This document shows positions 23,767 through 32,483 of a stretch of 64,000 nucleotides of DNA, one piece after another (positions within the stretch are counted from its first letter, which is position 1; the number at the start of each line of letters is the position of its first letter). The notes under the pieces are model-generated. The model worked only from the letters and a program-made list of their open reading frames with translations. It had not been told where the DNA came from and searched no databases. Made by a program: the position numbers and the translations under genes. The DNA comes from Elusimicrobia bacterium GWA2_61_42. Its GTDB lineage: Bacteria > Elusimicrobiota > Elusimicrobia > Elusimicrobiales > UBA9959. The DNA lies in assembly GCA_001799615.1 (NCBI GenBank), contig MGTU01000014.1, positions 1-64,000 of the forward strand, read 5' to 3'.

Positions 23767-24561
23767 TTACGCGGGACCGCCGGCTTCTGGCCCGGCGGCG
23801 CCCGCGATATCTCCTAAAAATTTATTACCGTTGGCCCAGGCCAGGGCGGCCAGCTCCTCCGGGGACCTGCCCAGGATGGCCGCGGCTGCCGAGACCACTT
23901 CCACGACGCCGGCCGGGCCGGCGCGCCAGCCGGGGGCGTCGGCCTCCGGCGCCTCGGTCTCGAATAAAAGCCTGTCGGCCGGCGCCGCCAGCAGCGCGCG
24001 CTTCAGTTTTTCCCGCCCGGCGTCCATGATGGCTCCGCTGAAGGAAAAATATCCCCCCAGCGAGGCGAATTCCTTCAGCATTTCAGCGGGCCCGCCGTAG
24101 GAATGCAGCAGGAAGGGGCCGGGCTTTTCTTCTTTTATTATATTCAGCATCCTGCCCCAGGCCTTCACGCAATGCAGGCAGGCGGGGCGACCCAGTTTTT
24201 TCGCCAGCCGCAGCTGCGCGGTAAACACGGCTTCCTGCCGGGCCGGGTGAGTGGCGTTCTGCCCGCCGTCCAGGCCTATTTCACCGACGCAGGAGGGAAC
24301 GCGCAGCAGCATGGCCTCAAGGGCCTCCAGCCAGCCGGGGGCGCCTTCCTTAAGGAACCAGGGGTGCAGGCCGAAGCACGGCCTTACGCCCTTGTTTCCG
24401 GCGGCCAGCGCCAGCACGGCTTCCCAGTCGCCGGGATTGGTGCCGTTGCACAGCATCAGTTCCACCCCCGCCTCGGCCGCCAGGTGCAAAGCCTCGGCGG
24501 CCCCTGCCGCGGACGGGTAGTCCTGCAGGTGGTCGTGGGCGTCGAAAAAGCGGGTTTTCAC
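23767..24561 (-). CDS. TatD-family metal-dependent hydrolase
   Basis: 264 residues. TIM-barrel nuclease/hydrolase motifs: FFDAHDHLQ (metal H-x-H at 9-11), VGEIGLD, H in ACLHCVKAW, LLHSYGG, and the last acidic residue in LLFETEAPEAD. The usual TD of TatD is TE here, so the final metal ligand would be glutamate. The substrate may be DNA ends or D-aminoacyl compounds; it cannot be told from sequence. Confidence 0.88.
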   Translation of the reverse strand: MKTRFFDAHDHLQDYPSAAGAAEALHLAAEAGVELMLCNGTNPGDWEAVLALAAGNKGVRPCFGLHPWFLKEGAPGWLEALEAMLLRVPSCVGEIGLDGGQNATHPARQEAVFTAQLRLAKKLGRPACLHCVKAWGRMLNIIKEEKPGPFLLHSYGGPAEMLKEFASLGGYFSFSGAIMDAGREKLKRALLAAPADRLLFETEAPEADAPGWRAGPAGVVEVVSAAAAILGRSPEELAALAWANGNKFLGDIAGAAGPEAGGPA

Positions 24562-24654
24562 AATAAGAGTTTACACCATAACGCCGCCGGCAGGCAACGC
24601 GGCTTCCACGGGCGGGCGCGAATATCCTATTATTGAAACAGCCCTGGAGGCTTT

Positions 24655-25536
24655 ATGAAAAAAATAATCTTATTGGCGCTTGTATCCTGCGTTCCCGTCC
24701 TGGGCGCCCAGGAAGTCCGGAGCCTGGCCGTGCACGGCCACCGCGGCAGCCGCGGCACCATGCCGGAGAACACCCTGCCGGCCTTTAACGAAGCTTTACG
24801 CGCCGGCGTCGACGTGCTGGAGCTCGACCTGGGCGTGACGAAGGACGACGTTTTGGTCGTTTCGCACGAGCCGAAGGTCGTGCCCGAGCGCTGCCTGGCC
24901 CCGAACGGCGGGAAAATGAAGCAGGCCGTGCCGCTGCGCTCGCTCACCCTGGAAGAAATACAGAAATACGACTGCGGCTCCCTGCCGAATCCTAAATTCC
25001 CCGCGCAGGCCCGCGTGCCGGGCGCGCGCCTTCCCTCCCTGGAGGAGGTGTTCGCTCTGGTGGCAGCCTCGACCTTTCCCGCGGCCGCCCGGGTGGAATT
25101 CAACATAGAGACCAAGATCTTCCCCGCCGAGCCTGAACTTTCCCCCGCGCCGGCGGAATTCGCCCGGCTGGTGGCCGAAGCGGTCAAAAAGCGCGGCCTC
25201 GAGAAACGCGTAATAGTGCAGTCTTTCGACGTGCGCACGCTTAAGGCGATCAAGAAACTGGCCCCCGCCATACGCACCTCGCAGCTGACCTACGAGGAAC
25301 TGGTGGACATAGTGCCCGCGCTCCTGAGCGCCGGGGCGGACGTCTGGAGCCCGAATTACAAGTGGGTGACGGCCGAAGCCATAAAGGAGGCCCACGCCGC
25401 CGGCATACAGGTGGCGCCGTGGACGATAAACGCTCCGGGAGAGTGGGACCTCGCGATAGCGGCCGGGGCGGACGCGATCATAACGGACTTCCCGGCCGCC
25501 CTGCTGGCCCACTTGAAGGCCAGAAAGCTCAGGTAG
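24655..25536 (+). CDS. Secreted glycerophosphodiester phosphodiesterase
   Basis: 293 residues. Signal peptide (MKKIILLALVSCVPVLG), then the GDPD TIM barrel: HGHRGSRGTMPENTLPAF (catalytic first His at residue 27, PENT at 37-40), DVLELDLGVTKDD, VVSHEP with the second catalytic His. It releases glycerol-3-phosphate from glycerophosphodiesters outside the inner membrane, which suits the GlpT-like transporter at 21531. Ribosome site CTGGAGG. The upstream sequence contains TATCCTATTATT, also seen before the two genes at 760 and 1778. Confidence 0.93.
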   Translation: MKKIILLALVSCVPVLGAQEVRSLAVHGHRGSRGTMPENTLPAFNEALRAGVDVLELDLGVTKDDVLVVSHEPKVVPERCLAPNGGKMKQAVPLRSLTLEEIQKYDCGSLPNPKFPAQARVPGARLPSLEEVFALVAASTFPAAARVEFNIETKIFPAEPELSPAPAEFARLVAEAVKKRGLEKRVIVQSFDVRTLKAIKKLAPAIRTSQLTYEELVDIVPALLSAGADVWSPNYKWVTAEAIKEAHAAGIQVAPWTINAPGEWDLAIAAGADAIITDFPAALLAHLKARKLR

Positions 25537-25560
25537 CCTTCCGGCCCCGCGCTAAAAGAA

Positions 25561-25591
25561 AAACCGCGTCCCCGACGGACGCGGTTTTTTT
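25561..25591 (+). terminator. Terminator of glycerophosphodiesterase gene
   Basis: AAACCGCGTCC / GGACGCGGTTT stem with a 5-base loop and a 7-base T run. It also lies between convergent genes. Confidence 0.9.
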
Positions 25592-25610
25592 ACGCCCCCC
25601 GGGGCGGTTC

Positions 25611-26207
25611 CTAGAATTTTCCCTTAAAGGTTTTGGCTATCTTTTCGAAGACGGGCAGGTTTTCCGCGAACAGGTCTTTCGGCGCTGAAAAATGCATCAC
25701 GTAGAAGCCCTTTTTAGCGGGCAGCACGTAAAGTTTTTCCTTCAGCTGCACGCTTTCGTCCGACTTGGTCTCGGGGTGCAGGAACACGAACCTTTCGCGC
25801 CCCAGCTCGAAGGCGCGCCGGCCTCCCAGTTTTATTTTTTTAACGGGGTCATAATTCTCCCTGTCGCTTTTGGTCTCCCCCATCGCGTTGGTGGAATTAC
25901 GGTCTATGTAATCCTCGTAGTCGTCAAAATCGTCGTTGTTCTCGGCGTAATAGGACACGAACACAGAAGTGGCGGCCTTGTCCGTCTTGGGGGCCAGCAG
26001 CTGGATCTCGAAGATCCTGTAATCCTCGTCCTTCTCTTTTTCCCGCTCCAGGCTCCAGGCGGTCGGGATGCTGCAGGAAAAGTAGCCGTGGTCCATGGAG
26101 TATTTCTTGAACTGGGCGGCGGCCTTGGGCGCGGCCGGCGTCCCCCCGGCGTTAAGCACGCCGGCGGCAAAACAGAACGCCATCATCGCGGATAATATTT
26201 TTCTCAT
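25611..26207 (-). CDS. Small exported protein of unknown function
   Basis: 198 residues with a signal peptide (about 1-20, AGVLNAG). The mature part is charged, with YFSCSIPTAW, SVFVSYYAENNDDFDDYEDY and a C-terminal FEKIAKTFKGKF, reminiscent of PsbP-like or DUF1795-type lipid/stress proteins, but I cannot assign a family. Its start overlaps the stop of 26204-27982 (ATGA), so it is the third gene of a secreted-protein operon headed by a clostripain-type protease. Confidence 0.7.
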   Translation of the reverse strand: MRKILSAMMAFCFAAGVLNAGGTPAAPKAAAQFKKYSMDHGYFSCSIPTAWSLEREKEKDEDYRIFEIQLLAPKTDKAATSVFVSYYAENNDDFDDYEDYIDRNSTNAMGETKSDRENYDPVKKIKLGGRRAFELGRERFVFLHPETKSDESVQLKEKLYVLPAKKGFYVMHFSAPKDLFAENLPVFEKIAKTFKGKF

Positions 26208-27982
26208 AAAGCCGGGGGCGCCTCGGTTTTCCCCGCGGTGCCCGTTTTTAAAGTTTTGAGGGCCTTGCGGCTCTCCCTGTCCGAGGCGCTGTAGCGTTTC
26301 TTATAGACGCCCAGCGCCGAAAGGTCTTTTTCTATTTTTAGCAGTGCGTCGGTGCGGATCTCGCCCGCCGAGCCGGCCAGCTCCTCAGGGGTCATCTCCA
26401 TTGCTTCCGCCGTGTTAAGGCCGACCGCGTCGTTCTGCGCCCGCTCGGCGGCCGTCAGCCCGGAGCGGCGTGAAAGTTCCTGCGAAACCGCGTCCAGCAC
26501 CTGGGAGGCCGCCGCGTCCAGCGAAGGCAGCCCCGAGAAGTAGCGCTGGCGCACCGTGACGGCGAATTTCTTGGAACCGCTGGCGCCGTACTCGGTAGCC
26601 ACCTCCACCCGTTTGGCGGCGTAGGAGGAGAAGCCCCTGCTACTGTCCATTATACCTTTGAAAGCCGCGTCTTTGCGGAGTTTTTCGCTGGTGTAGAGGC
26701 CCTCGAGCGACATGGCCTCTATCTCGTCCTCCTGCACATGGGGTTTGTAAACGCCCTGCTTCCTGGCCCAGGTCTCCTGCATCTGGTGGGCGGCTTCGTA
26801 GACCACCGCGGGCGACATATACTTGGCTATTTCCGCCACCTGCTCTTTGCTGCGCATTACCGAGTCGGCGGTGTAGCCTTTCATGCGCATGTACTGCTGC
26901 ACGGTCTCCGAATCCAGCACGATAGTTTTTGTGGCCGGGTCATAGCGGGAGTAATTGCCGTCGCAGGGCCGTATCTCGATCTTCAGCGGACCTTCCTTGG
27001 CGTAAAAGGCCAGCACCTTCTGGCCGGCCTTGGTGCCGCCCAGTTCCTTCGAGACCGCCGGGCCCATCATGCCGCCGAGCAGGTCGCGCTGCTGGGCGGG
27101 CAGCACTTCTTTGGGCAGCGAATCGCGCGCCGCGTGTATCCTGGACAGGTTGGGATCGCCTTGCGCCGCGCCGCCGTCAAAGAAACTGCCGAGCAGGTAG
27201 ACCTGGTCGGCGAAAGGCTTGCCTGAAAGCTGGCTGAGCTGAGCCGGGGTAAGGGTGCCGGAGGCTTTAACGTTGTTCACGGCCTGCAGCAGCGCCATCT
27301 GGTCCTTGGAGGAGGCCAGGACGGCGTCGTCGTAGACGATGAAAGAGGGGTCCTGCTTCATCAACTGGGCTATTACGGCGTTGCGTTCGCTGATGATCAT
27401 GGCCGCCCAGGCGGCTTTGGTTATCGTCACATTGCCCGGCACCAGGTCCCCGGCGGCGTTATACCCGTCCCTCGCCTGGTCCCAGGGCATGGAACGCGTT
27501 GAGGTCATGGTGCCGAAAACTACGTCCCACTGGCGTATGGCGCTCTTCACCACTTCTTTTTTCGAGGCCGGGTAGGCAGGCTGGTACTTTTCCAGCCAGG
27601 TCAGCAGTTTTTCCGGTTCCGGGCCTATTCCGGCTTTGGCCAGCGGCTTATCGGCGTCTATCCTTATGGCAAGGGCCTGGTTAAGTTTATTGGCCTTGGT
27701 TTTATCCCACGGCATGGCCAGCAGCTCTTTCAGGTCTTTAAGCGCCTCGGCTTTGGCCGTAAGGGCGGCGGCTTGCTGCGCGTCAGCGGCCGCAAGGTCC
27801 TGCGCCGGCCGGTCTTTCAGGAAAGCCGCGGCGGAAGCGGGGTCGCCGGCGGTGATCGCCGTTTCGTAGGCGGCCAGCCTCTCCGCGGCGTTCTGGGCGA
27901 AGAGCCCGGTGCCGCAAAACAGCAGGCCGGCCGTAAGAACGGCCAGGCGCAGTTTTTTGGCGGTCGGGGAGTTCATGATCAC
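26204..27982 (-). CDS. Exported protein with degenerate gluzincin-like motif, unknown function
   Basis: 592 residues with a signal peptide (cleavage near GLFAQ, residue 30). The N-terminal ~130 are helical. In the C-terminal half a stretch typical of small zinc peptidases appears: TIVLDSETV, then YEAAHQMQETW with Y395-E396-A-A-H399 where HExxH would be expected, followed by EDEIEAMSLEG. The first zinc histidine is a tyrosine, so the site is probably not a normal metalloprotease. It sits between the clostripain-type protease and a small exported protein, with 4-base overlaps on both sides. Confidence 0.7.
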   Translation of the reverse strand: MIMNSPTAKKLRLAVLTAGLLFCGTGLFAQNAAERLAAYETAITAGDPASAAAFLKDRPAQDLAAADAQQAAALTAKAEALKDLKELLAMPWDKTKANKLNQALAIRIDADKPLAKAGIGPEPEKLLTWLEKYQPAYPASKKEVVKSAIRQWDVVFGTMTSTRSMPWDQARDGYNAAGDLVPGNVTITKAAWAAMIISERNAVIAQLMKQDPSFIVYDDAVLASSKDQMALLQAVNNVKASGTLTPAQLSQLSGKPFADQVYLLGSFFDGGAAQGDPNLSRIHAARDSLPKEVLPAQQRDLLGGMMGPAVSKELGGTKAGQKVLAFYAKEGPLKIEIRPCDGNYSRYDPATKTIVLDSETVQQYMRMKGYTADSVMRSKEQVAEIAKYMSPAVVYEAAHQMQETWARKQGVYKPHVQEDEIEAMSLEGLYTSEKLRKDAAFKGIMDSSRGFSSYAAKRVEVATEYGASGSKKFAVTVRQRYFSGLPSLDAAASQVLDAVSQELSRRSGLTAAERAQNDAVGLNTAEAMEMTPEELAGSAGEIRTDALLKIEKDLSALGVYKKRYSASDRESRKALKTLKTGTAGKTEAPPAL

Positions 27983-29271
27983 GGCTTCAGCCGCTCCTCC
28001 ATCATCTCGCGCAGGAAATCGTCCCAGAGCGAGTCGCGTGAGAAAGCCAGTTTTTCGTAGTTGGCGGAATTATAGCGCAGCTTGGGGATATAAATAGCCA
28101 GGCCGTGGGCTTTGGGCACCGAAGGCAGGCCGGTGTCTTTCACCAGCAGCGTTTCGGTTATGTAACCGCGCAAATCGTCCGAAGCGGCGCGAACCTCCGG
28201 GCTCGCGGCAAGCTGCCCTCTCACCTTGCCAAGGTAGTCGTAAAGATCTTTGGAGTCCCTCATCGTAAAATTATAGGTAGTGTTGACGGTATCTTTGGCA
28301 GCGGCGGCCGCGAAGGCGGCCGGGTCATTGCGCACGGCGCCGACCCAGTTATTAAGCCGGTCCACAAAGCCGGGCAGAGCCGAGGAACGGATGGCGGACA
28401 GCGTGACATCGGCGCGGTAGTAAGCGCCGTAGGCGTCCACGATCAGGGCGCCCAGGGCTTCCGAGTCCATCCCGGGATTGGCGGACAGCGGGCCAAGGAT
28501 GGCGTCGTAAGGGTAGCTGTCCCCGGGGATAACCTCCTCGGAGCCCACGACGACCTCGGCGGAGTCCTTGAATTCATAGGCGACCCCCGCCATCTGCATC
28601 AGGCAGGCGTCGGTGGCGAAAACGTTTATTTTCTTCCCCAGCAATTGCTTCACCTGGGCGAGCGCCCGGCCCAGCTGGTCCACTTCCATATGGTTCTTGC
28701 TGACGTCGTCGTAAGAGATGCCCAGGCGCCCGGCGCCGTGGTTCCAGATGATCACGGCGGTTTTGCGCGCCGGGTAGCGGCGCACCGCGCGTTTCACGAA
28801 GCGCAGCAGGTTGGCGGCGCTGCCCATGTCGCCGTCATTGGAGGCATAGAACGGCGCGGAGGTGATGCGGCCGGCGTCTGCGTCCCTGGTCACAAAAATA
28901 GTCTTGGAACCGCGCTGGAACTCCAGGTTGCGCCCGGCCGAACCGTCAACGCCCATTATGCCGTACTCCACCACTACCGCCATCCGGTCGGTGGAGCCGA
29001 CTTTCTCCATATCGTTTATGCTTTTATCGGCGAAACCGAGTATGCCCAGGTCGTTGACGCCGTTGATGAAAACCATCACCAGCCACTCCCGTTCGGCCTG
29101 GTTGGCCGCCTGGGGCTGCGCCTCGGCCGCGGCAGGGGCCGGCACGGCCGGGACAAGCACGGAGGGCTGCGGCAGGTTGGAGTAAAGGCCTTCAAATGAA
29201 GCGTCCTGGGCCTTCAGTCCCATGGTAAGGACGGCTATTGCCGCCAGGGTCGCCAGGATAGTTCTTCTCAT
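27979..29271 (-). CDS. Exported clostripain-family (C11) cysteine peptidase
   Basis: 430 residues from ATG at 29271, chosen because it gives a good signal peptide (MRRTILATLAAIAVLTMG, cut near GLKAQ) and an AGAGG site 8 bases upstream; an in-frame ATG 9 codons earlier does not. The caspase-like fold is shown by EWLVMVFINGVNDLG (62-76), catalytic H178 in IIWNHGAGRLG, and C223 in VFATDACLMQMAGVAYEF, followed by VVGSEEVIPGDSYPYD (241-256). Members of C11 cleave after basic residues. It is transcribed with the two following exported proteins. Confidence 0.9.
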   Translation of the reverse strand: MRRTILATLAAIAVLTMGLKAQDASFEGLYSNLPQPSVLVPAVPAPAAAEAQPQAANQAEREWLVMVFINGVNDLGILGFADKSINDMEKVGSTDRMAVVVEYGIMGVDGSAGRNLEFQRGSKTIFVTRDADAGRITSAPFYASNDGDMGSAANLLRFVKRAVRRYPARKTAVIIWNHGAGRLGISYDDVSKNHMEVDQLGRALAQVKQLLGKKINVFATDACLMQMAGVAYEFKDSAEVVVGSEEVIPGDSYPYDAILGPLSANPGMDSEALGALIVDAYGAYYRADVTLSAIRSSALPGFVDRLNNWVGAVRNDPAAFAAAAAKDTVNTTYNFTMRDSKDLYDYLGKVRGQLAASPEVRAASDDLRGYITETLLVKDTGLPSVPKAHGLAIYIPKLRYNSANYEKLAFSRDSLWDDFLREMMEERLKP

Positions 29272-29315
29272 ATAAGCCTCTGCTATATTTTTGCCCATGA
29301 GTTGACTTTAATCAA

Positions 29316-29424
29316 AGGTCCAAGGACCTATATGCGTGTAGGCCATAAGGCCCAGAATAGATCATTTTAATGTGGGGTCGACGGCGCCTATAGATATTAT
29401 AGGCGAATATCTTGACTTGTCAAG
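29316..29424. promoter_or_regulatory. Cluster of three perfect inverted repeats upstream of clostripain operon
   Basis: AGGTCC-aa-GGACCT (29316-29329), CGCCTATA-gatat-TATAGGCG (29385-29405) and CTTGAC-tt-GTCAAG (29411-29424). All lie in the 181-base gap between two minus-strand genes, upstream of the secreted-protease operon. Candidate operators or processing sites. Confidence 0.5.
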
Positions 29425-29452
29425 GTCTGCAAGTCAGGCAAAAGAACAGGAG

Positions 29453-30121
29453 CTAGCGCAGGACTTCGGCGGCAAAAGCCCTTACTTCCTCTATAAAGCC
29501 CTGCCAGTCCTTCACCGGCAGGTGGCCTTCCCGCTTGAACAGCACCAGGAAGTTCCTGGAACCCTGCACGCGCAGGCCGAGATTGCGCTCGAACCAGGCG
29601 GCGCGGGCGGGCGTAAAGAACATATGAATGGCGGCCTCCTGCGAGCCGGTAAGGCGGTACTTATCGGAGAAGAGCGGGAAAGCGGGCAAGTCTATGTCCT
29701 TAAAACCGATAGCCTCACCGATCTTGTACATGAAAGACTCGGGCTTAAGGTCGAAATCCGGCACCTCGCAGCGCGAGCACTGCACCAGGGCCACGGTAAA
29801 GTTGTGGGTGGTCCTGTTCTTCCCGCTGCCGGTGGAATAGCTGTAGTCGAAAAACCGCAGTTCGCCGGCGGGAGAAGCCAGCTGTATCAGGCTGGAGGCG
29901 CTGTGAGAGCGCCCCACCCTGAAGAGCTCAAGCCCGGTTGACTCCAGGAAGCCGGTCTCGGGCCCGGCGGGCTGGAACGACAGTCCCATCGACGCGGCCA
30001 GTTCCGCCAGGTCATTACGGCGGCGCCAGCCCGCGTACATGGACAAACCGATGATGACGGCGACCACCGAAACCAATATCGCTACCGGGTGAGTTTCAAA
30101 AGCTTTTACAAGAATATCCAT
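29453..30121 (-). CDS. Membrane-anchored protein of unknown function
   Basis: 222 residues. One N-terminal membrane helix (about 12-30, VAILVSVVAVIIGLSMYAG) followed by RRRNDLAELAASMGLSFQP and a soluble domain with a basic-aromatic core (LRFFDYSYSTGSGKNRTTHNF) and CSRC. I do not recognise the family. It shares an edge base with the lipoprotein gene at 30121-30405. Confidence 0.65.
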   Translation of the reverse strand: MDILVKAFETHPVAILVSVVAVIIGLSMYAGWRRRNDLAELAASMGLSFQPAGPETGFLESTGLELFRVGRSHSASSLIQLASPAGELRFFDYSYSTGSGKNRTTHNFTVALVQCSRCEVPDFDLKPESFMYKIGEAIGFKDIDLPAFPLFSDKYRLTGSQEAAIHMFFTPARAAWFERNLGLRVQGSRNFLVLFKREGHLPVKDWQGFIEEVRAFAAEVLR

Positions 30122-30405
30122 CAGTTCCCCCCTGTTTTATTCAGGTCCAGGCTGTCCAGCTGCTGAACAGCGGTCTTTTCGAACAGCGCCTTCGCGGCCT
30201 TCGCTTCGCCGACGCGCCCCACGGTGGTCTGCAGGTAATTTCCCGGCGCTTCCAGCGGGTTCCCGCCCGCGGCGGCGCCTGTGGAGACGGCGGCCGCCTG
30301 CCCGGAGGGCCCGGCTTTAGGCTGAGGAATGGTCTCCGGCTGCTTTTTACCGCAGGCAGAGAACCCGAAAGCCGCCAGAGCGGCAAGAACTATTATTTTT
30401 TTCAC
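30121..30405 (-). CDS. Small lipoprotein
   Basis: 94 residues. Lipobox FSAC with the lipidated cysteine near residue 18 (MKKIIVLAALAAFGFSAC), then a low-complexity proline/alanine stretch and a short helical tail (AKALFEKTAVQQLDSLDL). It is likely anchored in the inner or outer membrane. No known family. Confidence 0.7.
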   Translation of the reverse strand: MKKIIVLAALAAFGFSACGKKQPETIPQPKAGPSGQAAAVSTGAAAGGNPLEAPGNYLQTTVGRVGEAKAAKALFEKTAVQQLDSLDLNKTGGN

Positions 30406-30431
30406 GATCCCCCCTTTTTACCGGCCCCGCC

Positions 30432-31436
30432 CTAGAGCCGGATTATGCGCTCCGCTATCTGCACCGAATTAAGGGCGGCGCCCTTGTACAGGTTGTCCGA
30501 AACTATCCACAGCTGAAATTCGTTGGCGGCCGTCTTCGCCCGGCGCAGCCGCCCGGCGTAAACCACTTCGGTGCGCAGGCCGTTCTCCAGGGGCGTGGGA
30601 TAAGCTTGGGCCCTGGCCGAAAACTTCAGCCCGGGCGTGCGCCCCAGTTCTTTTTTGAGCGCCGCGAGGGAGCAGGGCCGGGCCGTTTTAAACCAGGCCG
30701 CCAGGGAATGCCCGCGCAGGACCGGCACACGCACCGCGGTGGTGCTTATTTTAATTTTTTTATCGCCCCAGATCTTTTTAAGCTCGCCCTCCACCTTGTT
30801 CTCCTCGGCGGAGTTGCCTTCCGCGTCGAAACCGCCGACCTGCGGAAAAAGATTAAAGGCGATAGGGCGCGGGAAACCGCCTTTGAGCGCGGGCGCCGCG
30901 CCGTTCTTCAAATAGGCCCGGAGTTCCTCTTCCAGGCGGACCATGGCGCTTCTGCCGGCCCCGGAAACCGCCTGGTAAGTGGCCAGGCGCAGCTCGGTCA
31001 CTCCGAATTTGCGGCGCACGCCGGCCAGGGCCACCGCCGCCCCGGTAAGGGTGCAGTTGGGCCCGGCAATAAGTTTTCTGGAGGCGCTCAGTTCGCCGCC
31101 GTTCACCTCGGGGATCACCAGCGGCACGCCTGGCGCCAGCCGGAAGCGGGAAGAATCGTCCACGCACCAGGTGCCCGCCGCGGCCAGGCGCCTGGCGAAG
31201 CGTCCGGAAACCTCGTCGGTGGAAACGAAGAAAGCGATGTCGGCTTTTTTCAGAGCGGCCAGGGTAGGGGCGGCGCAGGGGTAACTCCTGCCGCAGAACC
31301 GCACGGCGGCCGGCTTGCGCCCCGAGTTAAAGGCGTAAAATTCCCCGGCGGGGAATTTCCGCGTCTCCAACAGGTGCAGCAGTTCACCGCCCACCATGCC
31401 AGAAGCGCCGACCACGGCTATATTGTATTTTTTCAC
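30432..31436 (-). CDS. asd: Aspartate-semialdehyde dehydrogenase
   Basis: 334 residues. Reduces aspartyl-phosphate to aspartate-semialdehyde, the branch point to lysine/DAP, threonine and methionine. NADP fold at YNIAVVGASGMVGGELLHLLE, the catalytic cysteine in AGPNCTLTGAAVALAG (about residue 130), and the TTAVRVPVLRGHSLA motif. The length is normal. Its start overlaps the stop of 31433-32470 by 4 bases, but that gene is not clearly related. Confidence 0.95.
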   Translation of the reverse strand: MKKYNIAVVGASGMVGGELLHLLETRKFPAGEFYAFNSGRKPAAVRFCGRSYPCAAPTLAALKKADIAFFVSTDEVSGRFARRLAAAGTWCVDDSSRFRLAPGVPLVIPEVNGGELSASRKLIAGPNCTLTGAAVALAGVRRKFGVTELRLATYQAVSGAGRSAMVRLEEELRAYLKNGAAPALKGGFPRPIAFNLFPQVGGFDAEGNSAEENKVEGELKKIWGDKKIKISTTAVRVPVLRGHSLAAWFKTARPCSLAALKKELGRTPGLKFSARAQAYPTPLENGLRTEVVYAGRLRRAKTAANEFQLWIVSDNLYKGAALNSVQIAERIIRL

Positions 31437-32470
31437 AGCGGCTCCGCGGCTGCCGGCGCCGGGGGAGGCGCGGGGGCCGGCACCGTTATTTCTTTGGAAT
31501 AGCCGGTGTTCTCCAGGTTATCGACGGCCGCGGCCCGCAGGTAGAACATCTCCCTGGAGATCTCTTCGCGGCCGAAAGTCCAGAAATACGGGGCTTTGAA
31601 CATGTAGCGGGTGACCCGCTGCCAATCGAACTTGTCGTAGGAAACCTCCAGCCATGCGGCGCGGATGTCCTCGCCTATGGCGGTAAAGGAAACGACGATG
31701 TTTTCCGGGTTCAGTTCGGCGGCAAAACCCTTGATAAAAACCTTGTATTCGTTGGCCGGCACCAGCTTTACGGCTATGGCGGGTTTCAGGCCGGAGATGG
31801 GCGTTTCCAGCACGCCCTCGCCCGACGGCGGATTGCCCTTTATGGAGCGGTTCAGCCAGACGTTCTCTTCCACGCTGTCGCTGAGGGCGGCGGAAATTAT
31901 GGGCGAGCTTGAAGCGGAAGTAAAATAACGGGACGAGGACCAAAGGGCCAGGTAATTAGGGTTTTCAGCCGAAACGCGGGACAGCGGGATCTCGGTCCAG
32001 ATCCAGCGGGCCGAGTCCACCCCGTCCAGGGAGTCGTTGGGCAGCGGCTCGCGCGGCAGGTCGGCCGCGTCCACCAGGAAATAGGTATGGTCGGAATTGA
32101 AGGTCGGGGCCTGGTTGACCGCCATGTAGATCTTGCCGGGAATGGGCGCGGTGTCCCAGGAAGCGGGCCAGGACTGGATCTTGGCGCGGCCCAGCTTGGC
32201 GCCGATGAACGCCTTGGCGTAGCTCCCCGCGGCGATGGGCGGCAGCTTTACCACCCAGCAGTTGTTGTAGCCCACGTACCAGTCGGCGTGAAAGCCGCCG
32301 TCGGCGTAAAGATAATATTTGCCCAGGTTCTTTTCCGGGGCGTGGTAGGCGGGAACGGGAGACTTGGCCGCGAAGGCCGAGGCCTTTTCCACGTCGGGAG
32401 AGGCCGGCGCCTGGGCGCGCGCGGCGCCGAGGCCGGCGGCGAGCAGCCCCGCCGCGAGAAGATAGCGCAT
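31433..32470 (-). CDS. Exported protein of unknown function
   Basis: 345 residues. Signal peptide (MRYLLAAGLLAAGLGAARAQ). Two beta-rich regions: one with aromatic YYLYADGGFHADWYVGYNNCW, another near the C-terminus (SYDKFDWQRVTRYMFKAPYFW; MFYLRAAAVDNLENTGYS) that looks like an Ig/fibronectin-type fold. The tail ends in a proline/alanine-rich run. Not recognised. It ends 4 bases inside asd and begins 13 bases after parB. Confidence 0.7.
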   Translation of the reverse strand: MRYLLAAGLLAAGLGAARAQAPASPDVEKASAFAAKSPVPAYHAPEKNLGKYYLYADGGFHADWYVGYNNCWVVKLPPIAAGSYAKAFIGAKLGRAKIQSWPASWDTAPIPGKIYMAVNQAPTFNSDHTYFLVDAADLPREPLPNDSLDGVDSARWIWTEIPLSRVSAENPNYLALWSSSRYFTSASSSPIISAALSDSVEENVWLNRSIKGNPPSGEGVLETPISGLKPAIAVKLVPANEYKVFIKGFAAELNPENIVVSFTAIGEDIRAAWLEVSYDKFDWQRVTRYMFKAPYFWTFGREEISREMFYLRAAAVDNLENTGYSKEITVPAPAPPPAPAAAEPL

Positions 32471-32483
32471 ATTGACCTTTGTG

